Made by a program: the position numbers and the translations under genes
Shown here: positions 40,386 through 48,353 of the stretch, in pieces
How the letters are laid out: each line of letters starts with the position of its first letter
How positions within the stretch are numbered: the stretch's first letter is position 1
DNA from: Actimicrobium sp035984655
GTDB taxonomy: Bacteria; Pseudomonadota; Gammaproteobacteria; Burkholderiales; Burkholderiaceae_D
Reading direction: 5' to 3'
Assembly: GCF_035984655.1 (NCBI RefSeq)
Contig: NZ_JAXCHT010000017.1
Location: 1-64,000 of the forward strand
DNA: 64,000 bases
The notes under the pieces: generated by a model
What the model was told of the DNA's origin: nothing
Databases searched by the model: none
Seen by the model: the letters and a program-made list of their open reading frames with translations, nothing else

Positions 40386-40962
40386 CGCGTCACGGCCAAC
40401 AATGCATCAAGCGCAACGCGATGCGGCACCGGCAGGTTGGTGTTCCCGCGCCTGGAAAACGCGGGTTGTAAAAAATCGAGAACATGCAGCGGCCGAGGCC
40501 GCTCAAGCTGCGCCGAAGTGGCGCCTTGTGCCAGCGCGCGGAGGCACATGGCATCTGCTCTGTCGGTCGGCCCGAAGTGCAGGAGTCGCAGCGATTGTCG
40601 GCTGCGCCCCGCTGGGCGTGCGCAGCACGATACTCGAGCCATGAACGCACCATGAATGTTTGCAGCCGGACTGCAACGTTTTTGCGTAAATTCCCCTGAT
40701 ACGGCCACGCGCCCCGTCTGGCGGTGCTTTCCACTGCGCCACGCTGGCGCGGCATGGCGATGAATTTCTTGTTATTCAAACAATTGGTGAACCATCTACT
40801 TGGGGTCAGGTCGGTTAACGGGTACCTGCTTACCCGTTTTCCCCTGCAGGGGCGCTCACTCAAGCCCGATGTTCCCGGTTTGCCTTGTTCCAATCCCGCC
40901 GTGCCGCCCGATTGCCGAACAATTCAGTCCCTCTCTGCGACCCCACCCACCGAGGAGCCCAC
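40386..40962. other. Gene-free stretch with hairpins, possible repeat-element remnant
   Basis: 577 bp without a convincing gene. It contains a stem CCCGCG/CGCGGG (40445-40465), a GGGGTCAGGTC motif (40802-40812) of the kind often found at repeat-associated transposases, an intrinsic-terminator-like hairpin (40817-40840) and the palindrome CCCCTGCAGGGG (40841-40852). Open frames on both strands look Arg/Cys-rich and non-coding. It may be a degenerate repetitive element. Confidence 0.45.
40817..40840 (+). terminator. Rho-independent terminator-like hairpin
   Basis: Perfect 8-bp stem AACGGGTA (40817-40824) and TACCCGTT (40831-40838), 6-nt loop CCTGCT, then TT and a C-run. It follows the chemoreceptor by 430 bp and precedes the glycosyltransferase, insulating one from the other. 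Confidence 0.45.
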
Positions 40963-41892
40963 TTGAAAATTGCCTATTTGATTGCTGCCCATGAAAACCC
41001 GACCCATCTCGGCCGCCTTATCGCCGCGTTGTCCTCCGGTTCTGCCAGTTTTTTCATCCATATCGACAAGAAATCCGATACCCAGGCCTTTGCCTCGCTG
41101 AAAACGGAGCGCGTCCACTTCATCGAAGACCGGGTCTCGGTATTCTGGGGTGACTATTCCCAGGTCGAGGCGTCACTTGGGCTGCTGACGGCAGCGATGG
41201 GCGACGCCGAGCAATTCGACCGTTTCGTGTTGTTGAGTGGTGTGGACTATCCGCTGCGGTCGCGCGCGTACATCGAGCGATTCTTCAGCAACGCACCGGC
41301 TGCAGAGTTCATCAATCTGATCGCCATGCCGGCGGATGCGGCGGGCAAGCCGCTGTCGCGGCTGTACACGTACCGGCTGCGTTCCAGCGCGTCGCCAATT
41401 CTCCGGGCTTGCCGCAAGGCGCTGATGATGACCGGCATTGCGCCATGGCGGCGCGACTATGTGCCGGCGTTTCGGCGACACTTGCCGTACGCAGGCTCAA
41501 GCTGGTGGGCGCTGTCGCGCGCTGCCAGCGCGCACATTCTTCGCTTCGCCGCGCGTGAAACAACGCTGGTTAACTTTTTCAAGAACACCGTTTGCCCGGA
41601 CGAGTCGTTTTTCCAGACCATCCTCGGCAACTCGCGCTTCATGCCAAGGATCACGCGTAACCTGACGTATGCCGACTGGAGCAGCGGCGAGGCCAGTCCG
41701 AGTGATATTGCCGAGCACCATCTGGCAATGTTTCAGACGACGGCATGGCGCAAGAACGACAGCCAGCACGGCAAGGGTGAAATACTGTTTGCCCGCAAGT
41801 TCAATGATCAATCCGGCGCGCTGATCGACAAGCTCGATCGCCAGATTGCCGCGAATGAACAAACCCATCCGCTGGCGGCAGGCATCAGCTGA
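40963..41892 (+). CDS. GT14 (core-2/I-branching) glycosyltransferase
   Basis: 309 residues from TTG 40963, chosen because GAGGAG (40952-40957) sits 5 nt upstream and the protein then begins KIAYLIAAHENPTHLGRL, typical of the family. An open frame extends upstream to 40885 but lacks homology. Family 14 blocks: SGSASFFIHIDKKSDTQAF, VLLSGVDYPLRSRAYIERFF and VCPDESFFQTIL. Bacterial GT14 proteins transfer GlcNAc or xylose-like sugars onto branched glycans. There is no TM segment, so it is a cytoplasmic or peripheral enzyme. It is isolated from other polysaccharide genes. Confidence 0.88.
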   Translation: MKIAYLIAAHENPTHLGRLIAALSSGSASFFIHIDKKSDTQAFASLKTERVHFIEDRVSVFWGDYSQVEASLGLLTAAMGDAEQFDRFVLLSGVDYPLRSRAYIERFFSNAPAAEFINLIAMPADAAGKPLSRLYTYRLRSSASPILRACRKALMMTGIAPWRRDYVPAFRRHLPYAGSSWWALSRAASAHILRFAARETTLVNFFKNTVCPDESFFQTILGNSRFMPRITRNLTYADWSSGEASPSDIAEHHLAMFQTTAWRKNDSQHGKGEILFARKFNDQSGALIDKLDRQIAANEQTHPLAAGIS

Positions 41893-41933
41893 TGCAGCGC
41901 AACAATCCGATGTCCGACGTTTCGCAGCGCAGG

Positions 41934-42212
41934 TTAGTGCATGCCGGTCATCATGTTCAGACGCGGCGTGCCTTCCTGCCGATCGAGGTCGCGCATGCGG
42001 CTTTCGAGGTCGGCCATGGTGGTCGACTGCGACAGATAGGCTTCCTGTTGGGCCCGTTCGGCCGCTTCCAGACTGCCCACCAGGGCGTTGAAGGCGTGGT
42101 TCACACCCGTGATGCACTTGTCGATGAACGACACGGCCAGCACCGGTTGTGCGACGGACATCGCCGAGGCCGAAGCGGATTTATGGGAAGCAAAGGGAAT
42201 TAATGAAAGCAT
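41934..42212 (-). CDS. DUF3563 family small protein
   Basis: 92 residues from ATG 42212, with AGGAG upstream. The C-terminal half (EAYLSQSTTMADLESRMRDL followed by DRQEG) is the DUF3563 signature, common in Burkholderiales and of unknown function. The N-terminal part has a moderately hydrophobic helix (SVAQPVLAVSFIDKCITGVN). It is convergent with the glycosyltransferase, 41 bp apart, and apparently monocistronic. Confidence 0.85.
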   Translation of the reverse strand: MLSLIPFASHKSASASAMSVAQPVLAVSFIDKCITGVNHAFNALVGSLEAAERAQQEAYLSQSTTMADLESRMRDLDRQEGTPRLNMMTGMH

Positions 42213-42546
42213 GTGAATCTCCTGAAAGGCGCGCAGTGTGCTGCATCGCAACATCGCCATGATAGGCAAAGAATTGCCCCAGAGCTACTTTCAATTCATG
42301 ATAGGAGTTATGCGCGCGATGAATACCGCGCCGGCCCGGAGCGCTGCCCGGCAGCCGATGGATCGACGTGGAGTCCGGCAGTGCATGCCTTCGGTGATAA
42401 CGGTTTGACAATGGATACGGTGTTGCTTTCGGCGGCCATTGAAGGCGCCTGGATGGCAGCAGAAAATGCCCGGCTGAGCGCATTGGAATGCATCAGCCGG
42501 GCATTTTCAGGTCCGGGCACGAGCGGGTAGCCGTGCCGGCAGTGGA
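42213..42546. other. Intergenic region between DUF3563 and YHS genes
   Basis: About 330 bp. It contains the DUF3563 promoter area and a strong terminator hairpin (42462-42508) for the YHS transcript. I see no further gene. Confidence 0.5.
42462..42508 (-). terminator. Strong intrinsic terminator after the YHS gene
   Basis: Perfect 16-bp arms GAAAATGCCCGGCTGA (42462-42477) and TCAGCCGGGCATTTTC (42493-42508), with an inner stem GCATT/AATGC. Read on the minus strand it has an A-tract before and a T-tract after the GC-rich stem, so it can work in both directions. It lies 38 bp past the YHS stop. Confidence 0.85.
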
Positions 42547-43008
42547 TTACAGCTCGGACGCCCTCTTGTTGGCGATCGACTTCCAGTTGGTGTTCGCATC
42601 GGCAATACGGCCCGGGACATTCTTGAGCCAGATGGCGCGCACTTTGGAATCCAGATTCAAATACAGCTTGCCGTCGACAATATCGAATTGCTCCGGATCG
42701 GCGACAAATTTCTTGCTGACCGACACGCCGTAGGCGCAATAGCCGCCGTAGTGCGGCAGGAATTTCGCCGGGCTGGCCTGAAATGCCTTTTTGTTGTCGT
42801 CGGTTGCAAACACGTAGGTCACGCCGTCGACTTCCGCGACATGATTGCCATTGCCGCGTTGCGGTTTTTCCTGGGTGAAGTACGTCGTCAGGTCATAGCC
42901 GCCAGCGCCGATGATGTTGTCGGTCGCAGGGTTGGCAAAGACCGGTGTTGCTGCGGCAAAGGTCAGGAAGGCAGTGATGGCGAACAGTGTTTTCTTGATG
43001 ATGGTCAT
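42547..43008 (-). CDS. Exported YHS-domain protein
   Basis: 153 residues. A signal peptide (FAITAFLTFAAATPVFA) precedes a YHS domain (about 28-100: GYDLTTYFTQEKPQRG, VTYVFATDDNKKAFQASPAK and FLPHYGGYCAYGV). YHS domains are small folds seen in proteins handling metals, and exported versions of unknown role are widespread. GGAGA precedes the ATG. It follows the CMD gene with 34 bp between in the same direction, so both are probably transcribed from the CMD promoter and end at the hairpin downstream. Confidence 0.9.
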   Translation of the reverse strand: MTIIKKTLFAITAFLTFAAATPVFANPATDNIIGAGGYDLTTYFTQEKPQRGNGNHVAEVDGVTYVFATDDNKKAFQASPAKFLPHYGGYCAYGVSVSKKFVADPEQFDIVDGKLYLNLDSKVRAIWLKNVPGRIADANTNWKSIANKRASEL

Positions 43009-43042
43009 GACAGGTCTCCGAAATGGGAAAAGGGCAAGTGGA

Positions 43043-43588
43043 TCAGGCAGCCAGTGCCAGATCGACGACAGGAAAGTCGATCACGGTGCGCGCGACATTG
43101 TTGGTGTAATTGGTCAAGGTCGTCGCGACGACGTTGGCGATGATTTCCAGCAGATCCGATTCCGACAGGCCGGCAGCCTTGAACTGGTCCAGACTGGCAG
43201 CATCGACGTGACCGCGTTGTGCCACCAGCGCGGCGGCGAATGCGGCAATGGCGTTGCCGCGGGCATCGCTACCTTTGCCGGAACGGGCGCCGGTAATTTG
43301 CTCAGGATTGAGGCCGGCATTTTTTCCCAACAGCGTGTGTGCGCTCACGCAGTAGTGGCAGCCGTTGCCTTGCGAGGTGGCCAGCGCAATGATTTCGCGC
43401 TCGCCGGCTGACAGTTTGCCTTTGGCAATGGTGTCGTTCTGCGACAGCAGACTGTTCAGGGCAACTGGCGATTTGGCCAGCGTCGCAAACAGGTTCGGGA
43501 TCATGCCGATTTTTGCCTTGACGGCGTTGAGGGTCGCGGCAGTGGCGGCATCGGCTTCGGTCAGGCTAAGCGGGGCAATATAGGTCAT
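43043..43588 (-). CDS. Carboxymuconolactone decarboxylase/AhpD-like protein
   Basis: 181 residues from ATG 43588, with AAGGAAA upstream. The CMD fold is shown by FATLAKSPVALNSLL, KLSAGEREIIALATS, the redox motif GCHYCVSAH and ANVVATTLTNYTNN. The CxxC plus His is that of alkylhydroperoxidase AhpD-like peroxidase-linked proteins. True carboxymuconolactone decarboxylases lack it, so a peroxide or thiol-redox role is more likely. Its promoter region carries one copy of a 26-bp repeat also present at the start of the nearby AraC gene, which suggests direct control by that regulator. It is followed by the YHS gene. Confidence 0.9.
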   Translation of the reverse strand: MTYIAPLSLTEADAATAATLNAVKAKIGMIPNLFATLAKSPVALNSLLSQNDTIAKGKLSAGEREIIALATSQGNGCHYCVSAHTLLGKNAGLNPEQITGARSGKGSDARGNAIAAFAAALVAQRGHVDAASLDQFKAAGLSESDLLEIIANVVATTLTNYTNNVARTVIDFPVVDLALAA

Positions 43589-43678
43589 GGCAGTTTCCTT
43601 GTGGGTGAATCGTTCAAGTTGAGCGACAGGAGTGAGAATAAGGGATTGATCCGCATCTTTGTTAAGCAAAAATCCTGA

Positions 43679-43704
43679 TTTACATGCGAATCGTCCAAAT
43701 CACT
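43679..43704. promoter_or_regulatory. Operator-like repeat, copy 1 (upstream of CMD-YHS)
   Basis: 26-bp element with core ATGCGAATCGTCCAAAT, 91 bp upstream of the CMD start. It matches the copy at 44451-44476 at 24 of 26 positions, the two differences being C/G swaps at positions 5 and 23. Two copies at the two expected targets of one AraC regulator suggest a binding site. Confidence 0.65.
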
Positions 43705-43752
43705 GCCAATCGTCATCCCAACCTACCCGCCCCCGCAGTAGCGATGCACATG

Positions 43753-44352
43753 TCAGTCGCGCTGCAGAATTTGTTGCACACGTTCCTTCAACGTTGGCAG
43801 GACATCGTCGGCAAACCAGTCGTTTTTCTTGAGCCAGATATTGTTGCGCGGACTGGGATGCGGCAGCGGCAGCATCGCCGGCCAGTGCGTGCGCCACGCC
43901 TGCACGTTCGCCGTCAGCGTGGTCTGGTTCAGTTCCCCCAAGTGCCAGACCTGTGCGTATTGCCCGATCAGCAGGATCAATTCGATCTTTGGCATCTGCG
44001 CCAGCACCTGCTCGCGCCACGCCGGTGCGCACTCGGTGCGCGGTGCAAGATCGCCGGACTTGCCAGTCCCGGGGTAGCAAAATCCCATCGGTAAAATGGC
44101 AATACGGGTGGCATCGTAAAAGGTCTCGCGGTCGATTCCCATCCACTCGCGCAGACGTTCGCCGCTGGCATCGTCGAAGGGAATGCCGCTTTGATGCACC
44201 TTGCTGCCGGGCGCCTGGCCGGCCATCAGAATCCGGGCCGCGGGATGGACTTGCAACACTGGCCGCACGCCATGCGGCAGATGGGCTGCACAGAGCGTGC
44301 AGGCACGCACTTTTTCCAGCAACGCGTCGACGCTCAAATCGCCTGTATTCAT
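43753..44352 (-). CDS. Uracil-DNA glycosylase family protein
   Basis: About 199 residues from ATG 44352 (GGAG before); ATG 44367 is in frame. The family-4/5-like motif 1 is MAGQAPGSKVHQSG followed by IPFDDASGERL; motif 2 is LPHPSPRNNIW near the C-terminus. An N-terminal CTLCAAHLPHG contains one CxxC. The full four-cysteine iron-sulfur set of family 4 enzymes is not evident, so cluster binding is doubtful. The superfamily excises uracil from DNA, but this subgroup is poorly characterised. It lies between the AraC gene (divergent) and the CMD gene. Confidence 0.82.
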   Translation of the reverse strand: MNTGDLSVDALLEKVRACTLCAAHLPHGVRPVLQVHPAARILMAGQAPGSKVHQSGIPFDDASGERLREWMGIDRETFYDATRIAILPMGFCYPGTGKSGDLAPRTECAPAWREQVLAQMPKIELILLIGQYAQVWHLGELNQTTLTANVQAWRTHWPAMLPLPHPSPRNNIWLKKNDWFADDVLPTLKERVQQILQRD

Positions 44353-44450
44353 TTTTTCTCCCGACATCCATCAAGCTCGCTTGCGTCACGCAGCGCGGCG
44401 CAAGCCCACGTGCGGTATGGTGGCATCATTTTGATCATGAATAATCTAAA

Positions 44451-44476
44451 TTTAGATGCGAATCGTCCAAATGACT
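44451..44476. promoter_or_regulatory. Operator-like repeat, copy 2 (over the AraC start)
   Basis: Second copy of the 26-bp element. It covers the first codons of the AraC gene, including ATG 44456 and ATG 44471, so binding here could block transcription or translation initiation of the regulator itself, as in autoregulation. Confidence 0.6.
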
Positions 44477-45340
44477 CCTGATCCCCTTGCCCCGCTTCTC
44501 ACCCATTTCAAAGCCCATGCACGGCTTTTTTTCTCGGGAAATCTATGCGACGACGTCACGTTCAGCGATGACCAGGGCACCGGCTTCCTGCATCTGCTGC
44601 GTGCCGGCAGCGTCAGCTTGCAGGATGCGACGGGCTATGCGACCACGCTGACCGAGCCCACCCTGCTTTTTTATTCACGCCCGCTGCAGCACCGGTTTCT
44701 TCCCGCCGCAAACGACGGCGCCGATCTGGTGTGCGCCTCCATGCGTTTTGACCATGCGGCTTTCAATCCTATTTCGCTCGCATTGCCGGCCCGGTTTCAA
44801 TGTCCGCTCAGTAGTTTGCAGGGCGCCGATGCGTTACTTGGCATTCTGTTCGGCGAGGCCTTCGCCGAAAAACCAGGCCGCCAGGATGTGCTCGACCGCC
44901 TGTTTGAAGTCTTGCTGATTGATGTACTGCGGGTCGCCCTGGCGCAGCAGGATGCCGAGCCAGGCATGTTTCGCAGCCTCGTTCATCCACAATTAAGCAA
45001 GGCGCTCACGGCAATGCATGCGGAGCCAGCGCGGGAATGGTCGCTGGATGCATTGGCAGAACTGGCTGGCATGTCGCGCAGCAGTTTTGCCGGCACGTTC
45101 AAAAGTGCGGTGGGCTATTCCCCGGGCAATTACCTCACACGCTGGCGCATGACGCTGGCGCAGGCACTGATCCGCGACGGCGTTTCGCTGAAACTGGTTG
45201 CCGAGCGGGTCGGGTATTCCAGTCAGGCCGGTTTTCTGCGGGCCTTCAAGATTGTTGTCGGTGCGTCGCCAACCGCATGGCGCATGCGCGATGTTGAAAC
45301 GATTGATGGCGTTGCCAAAAGCGACTCTCGCAACGCCTGA
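44471..45340 (+). CDS. AraC family regulator with cupin sensor
   Basis: About 289 residues from ATG 44471; ATG 44456 is in frame and overlaps the operator repeat. The N-terminal cupin domain (about 1-175: DPLAPLLTHFKAHARLFFSG, TEPTLLFYSRPLQHRF, CASMRFDHAAFNPI) matches the AraC-binding cupin family. The C-terminal pair of helix-turn-helices (ALAELAGMSRSSFAGTFKSA and KLVAERVGYSSQAGFLRAFK) ends in the usual G-SPTAWR. It likely controls the CMD-YHS pair about 900 bp away and itself through the shared 26-bp repeat. The effector is unknown. Confidence 0.92.
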   Translation: MTPDPLAPLLTHFKAHARLFFSGNLCDDVTFSDDQGTGFLHLLRAGSVSLQDATGYATTLTEPTLLFYSRPLQHRFLPAANDGADLVCASMRFDHAAFNPISLALPARFQCPLSSLQGADALLGILFGEAFAEKPGRQDVLDRLFEVLLIDVLRVALAQQDAEPGMFRSLVHPQLSKALTAMHAEPAREWSLDALAELAGMSRSSFAGTFKSAVGYSPGNYLTRWRMTLAQALIRDGVSLKLVAERVGYSSQAGFLRAFKIVVGASPTAWRMRDVETIDGVAKSDSRNA

Positions 45341-45670
45341 AATGGCAGCTGGCTGGCTCCGGGCCAGCCATACCGCTTTCGCCAATCGCTGTATGATCGC
45401 CCTCTTAATTTCAGCACGACATCGTTGCGCTGGCCGCGATGTCATTGGCAGTGGACCTGCGCATGATCCAATTCCATTTTCATCCTTCACCGAATCCCAT
45501 GAAGGTTGCCCTGTTTCTTGAGGGGGGCCGATTTCAGTTTCAAGGCCGAGATGGATGACGACGCGCGCAAGCCGCTGTTTCCACAACATGCCCGACTGGC
45601 AAAATAAACCATCGGCCGCGGCTCGCGTCGGCTCCGACGCAAGCCCGGTCCGTTGGATCAACAAAGGAAC
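45341..45670. other. Gene-poor region holding a GST remnant
   Basis: 330 bp between the AraC gene and the epimerase. Its only recognisable content is a deleted glutathione S-transferase (45463-45607). The rest (45608-45670) is the leader of the epimerase gene with AAAGGAA just before its start. Confidence 0.5.
45463..45607 (+). pseudogene. Internally deleted glutathione S-transferase
   Basis: ATG 45463 opens a frame reading MIQFHFHPSPNPMKVALFLE, the typical first strand and helix of a bacterial glutathione S-transferase. After about 20 codons the frame breaks at a G-run (45524-45529). In another frame follow codons for DFSFKAEMDDDARKPLFPQH then ARLAK and TAA at 45605-45607, resembling a GST C-terminus. 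A normal GST has about 205-230 residues, so roughly 160 codons seem missing. I read this as a relic of an internal deletion. Assignment rests on two short segments. Confidence 0.55.
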
Positions 45671-46741
45671 ATGATGCAAAGAATCGCTTTGGTCGTTGGT
45701 GCAAGCGGCATTGCCGGCAGCCACGTTGCCCTCGAATTGCTGGCGAACGGTTGGCAGGTCCATGGGCTGGCGCGCCATCCCAAACAGGATGTCGATGGCC
45801 TGCATCCCGTCGCGGCAGACCTGCTGGACCCTGCCAGCCTGGCAACCGCGCTGGCCGGTGTGCGGCCAACGCACTTATTTATCACTACCTGGATGCGCAA
45901 TGCGACCGAAGCCGAGAACATCCGGGTCAACGGCGCCATGGTGCGCAACGTGCTCGCGGCTGTATCGGCATCGGGTACGGTGCGCCACGTCGCACTAGTA
46001 ACGGGCCTGAAGCATTATCTCGGCCCGTTCGACGCCTACGCCACCTCTGGCACCCTGCCGGACACGCCACTGCGGGAAACACAGCCGCGCCTGCCGATCG
46101 AGAATTTTTATTACGCGCAGGAAGATGAAGTCTACGCTGCGGCTGAACGCGATCGCTTTACCTGGAGCGTGCACCGCCCGCATACCGTCATCGGCATGGC
46201 AGTGGGCAACGCAATGAATCTGGGGACCACGCTGGCGGTCTATGCATCGCTGTGCAAGGAGACCGGACGGCCCTTCCAGTTTCCCGGATCGGCCGCGCAA
46301 TGGCACGGCCTGTCAGACGTGACTGACGCGCGCGCACTGGCCAGGCAACTGGTCTGGGCTGCCGATACCGATGCCGCCTCCAACACGGCATTCAATATCG
46401 TCAATGGCGACCTGTTCCGCTGGAGTTGGTTGTGGGGCAGACTGGCCGACTGGTTTGGCGTACAGGCCGCTGGTTTTAACGGTACCGTGCAGCCACTCGA
46501 AGCGATGATGGCCAACGACGCTCCGGTCTGGCGTGACATCGCACAGCGTCATGGCCTGGTGGAAGCAGACCTGAGCCGGCTGGCATCGCCATGGCACACC
46601 GATCTGGACCTGAGCCGCCCGATCGAAGTGATGACTGACATGGCCAGGAGCAGGAAGCTGGGCTTCGCGCACTACCAGGCGACCGATGCATCGTTTTTTG
46701 ACCTGTTTGCGCAATTGCGCAGCGAGAAGTTAATCCCCTGA
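45671..46741 (+). CDS. NAD(P)-dependent epimerase/reductase (PRISE-like extended SDR)
   Basis: 356 residues from ATG 45671, with AAAGGAA directly upstream. The dinucleotide motif is VVGASGIAGSHVALELL, followed by THLFITTWMRN and VALVTGLKHYLGPFDAY. The active-site region FYYAQEDEVYAAAE replaces the usual YxxxK with an NFYYAQED arrangement seen in progesterone-5beta-reductase/iridoid-synthase-like (PRISE) enzymes. Such enzymes reduce activated C=C bonds of enones. Bacterial members have unknown natural substrates. Monocistronic, ending about 85 bp before a terminator. Confidence 0.85.
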   Translation: MMQRIALVVGASGIAGSHVALELLANGWQVHGLARHPKQDVDGLHPVAADLLDPASLATALAGVRPTHLFITTWMRNATEAENIRVNGAMVRNVLAAVSASGTVRHVALVTGLKHYLGPFDAYATSGTLPDTPLRETQPRLPIENFYYAQEDEVYAAAERDRFTWSVHRPHTVIGMAVGNAMNLGTTLAVYASLCKETGRPFQFPGSAAQWHGLSDVTDARALARQLVWAADTDAASNTAFNIVNGDLFRWSWLWGRLADWFGVQAAGFNGTVQPLEAMMANDAPVWRDIAQRHGLVEADLSRLASPWHTDLDLSRPIEVMTDMARSRKLGFAHYQATDASFFDLFAQLRSEKLIP

Positions 46742-46816
46742 TCGCAGCCGGTGATGGCTGCCGGCGCCGCAGCATCGCAGTGCCCCGCAAGCGAAGGGGC
46801 GAGCATTTCGTCAGAC

Positions 46817-46850
46817 CAAAAAAAAACCCCAGACAATTGATTCTCTGGGG
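46817..46850 (-). terminator. Terminator of the tRNA-Ser gene
   Basis: Hairpin of CCCCAGA (46827-46833) and TCTGGGG (46844-46850) followed, on the minus strand, by nine T (46818-46826). A textbook rho-independent terminator 37 bp past the tRNA. It may also serve the epimerase in the plus direction. Confidence 0.88.
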
Positions 46851-46887
46851 CTTCTTGATCAAACCTTGCTAGCGTTTGTGATATATC

Positions 46888-46980
46888 TGGCGGAGACGAA
46901 GGGATTCGAACCCTTGATACGGTTTTAAGCCATATGCTCCCTTAGCAGGGGAGTGCCTTCGACCACTCGGCCACGTCTCC
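46888..46980 (-). tRNA. tRNA-Ser (GCU)
   Basis: 93-nt gene including an encoded CCA. On the minus strand it begins GGAGACGTGGCCGAGTGGT, pairs its acceptor with CGTCTCC before G-CCA, has the anticodon stem-loop CTCCCCTGCTAAGGGAG (anticodon GCT), and has the long variable arm typical of tRNA-Ser. The T-arm carries GGTTCGAATCC. It reads AGC and AGU codons. Confidence 0.96.
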
Positions 46981-47022
46981 ACACGTAGGACGGTCGACAA
47001 CCCCGCCACAGTAAGGCCACGC

Positions 47023-47051
47023 ATCATAGCTTTTCGTGGCGGGATGGTCAA
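47023..47051 (-). promoter_or_regulatory. Sigma-70 promoter of tRNA-Ser
   Basis: On the minus strand TTGACC (47051-47046) and TATGAT (47028-47023) are separated by exactly 17 nt. The predicted start lies about 35 nt before the mature tRNA. Overlapping it, CCCGCCAC (47002-47009) and GTGGCGGG (47036-47043) can pair and may end lysC transcripts. Confidence 0.72.
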
Positions 47052-47102
47052 TCAGGGATTCGACCGCGGCAGCAACATTTCGCCACCATGGTCGATTGTC
47101 AA

Positions 47103-48353
47103 TCAGGCGTTCTCGAGATCGAACGCCTTGTGTAACGCGCGCACTGCCAGTTCCATGTATTTTTCATCGATCAGCACGGAGATCTTGATCTCTGAGGTCG
47201 AAATCATCAGGATATTGATCCCCTCTTCCGACAGCGTACGGAACATCTGCGATGCGATCCCCACGTGACTGCGCATGCCCACGCCAACCACCGACACTTT
47301 CGACACCTTGGCGTCGCCGGCGATGCTGGTGGCACCGATGTGACCCTTGACCTGTTCGGTCAGCACTTCCATGGATTTGGCGTATTCGCCGCGTGGCACG
47401 GTGAAGGTGAAATCGGTCTTGCCATCGACTGACTGATTCTGGATGATCATGTCGACTTCGATATTGGCGTCGGCAATCGGGCCAAGGATCTGAAAGGCGA
47501 TGCCGGGACGGTCTGGCACGCCCAGCACGGTGATCTTGGCTTCATCGCGGTTAAAGGCGATGCCGGTGATGGCGGCTTGTTCCATGTTGGTGTCTTCCTC
47601 AAACGAAATCAGGGTGCCCGAACGGGCTTCTATGTCCAACGGCAGCATCGGGTCGGTCATGGAGGACAGGACGCGCGTGGGCATCTTGTAATTGCCGGCA
47701 AATTCAACCGAACGAATCTGCAGCACCTTCGAACCGAGCGAGGCCATTTCCAGCATTTCTTCGAACGTCACGGTGTTGAGCTTGCGCGCTTCCGAGACCA
47801 CGCGCGGGTCGGTCGTGTACACACCATCGACGTCAGTGAAGATCAGGCATTCCTGCGCCTTCATTGCCACGGCCACCGCAACTGCCGAGGTGTCCGAGCC
47901 GCCGCGTCCGAGCGTGGCAATGTTGCCGTCGCCGTCGACACCCTGGAAGCCGGTGATGATGACGATACGCCCGGCGTCGAGATCCTTGCGCACCTTGGCA
48001 TCGTCAATCGATTCGATACGCGCCTTGGTAAACGCCGAATCGGTCTTGATCGCGACCTGCCAGCCGGCGTAGGACACGGCGTCCTTGCCAATGGCCTTGA
48101 GCGCCATCGCCAGCAATGCCACCGAGACCTGCTCGCCGGTCGAGGCCAGCATGTCCAGTTCGCGCGGATCGGGCTGCGGCATCAGCTCCTTTGCCAACCC
48201 GAGCAACCGGTTGGTCTCGCCCGACATCGCCGAAGGCACCACCACGATTTGATAACCGGCGTCATGCCATTTGGCGACGCGGCGAGCGACAGTTTTGATG
48301 CGCTCGGTCGAGCCCATCGAGGTGCCGCCGTATTTATGAACGATTAATGCCAT
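47103..48353 (-). CDS. lysC: Aspartate kinase
   Basis: 416 residues from ATG 48353, the standard length of beta/gamma aspartokinases of this class. The kinase domain opens ALIVHKYGGTSMGSTERIK, with VVVPSAMSGETNRLL, ASTGEQVSVALLAMAL and the nucleotide loop GRGGSDTSAVAVAVA. The C-terminal half carries two ACT domains (about 265-410: KITVLGVPDRPGIAFQILGP and KVSVVGVGMRSHVGIASQMF) that bind lysine and/or threonine for feedback inhibition. It phosphorylates aspartate, the first step towards lysine, threonine, methionine and diaminopimelate. It is downstream of tilS by 123 bp. Confidence 0.95.
   Translation of the reverse strand: MALIVHKYGGTSMGSTERIKTVARRVAKWHDAGYQIVVVPSAMSGETNRLLGLAKELMPQPDPRELDMLASTGEQVSVALLAMALKAIGKDAVSYAGWQVAIKTDSAFTKARIESIDDAKVRKDLDAGRIVIITGFQGVDGDGNIATLGRGGSDTSAVAVAVAMKAQECLIFTDVDGVYTTDPRVVSEARKLNTVTFEEMLEMASLGSKVLQIRSVEFAGNYKMPTRVLSSMTDPMLPLDIEARSGTLISFEEDTNMEQAAITGIAFNRDEAKITVLGVPDRPGIAFQILGPIADANIEVDMIIQNQSVDGKTDFTFTVPRGEYAKSMEVLTEQVKGHIGATSIAGDAKVSKVSVVGVGMRSHVGIASQMFRTLSEEGINILMISTSEIKISVLIDEKYMELAVRALHKAFDLENA

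Noticed and set aside
43684..44094. Plus-strand frame starting MRIVQ like the AraC gene
   Set aside because: The similar start is just the shared 26-bp repeat; the rest lies antisense to the UDG-like gene.
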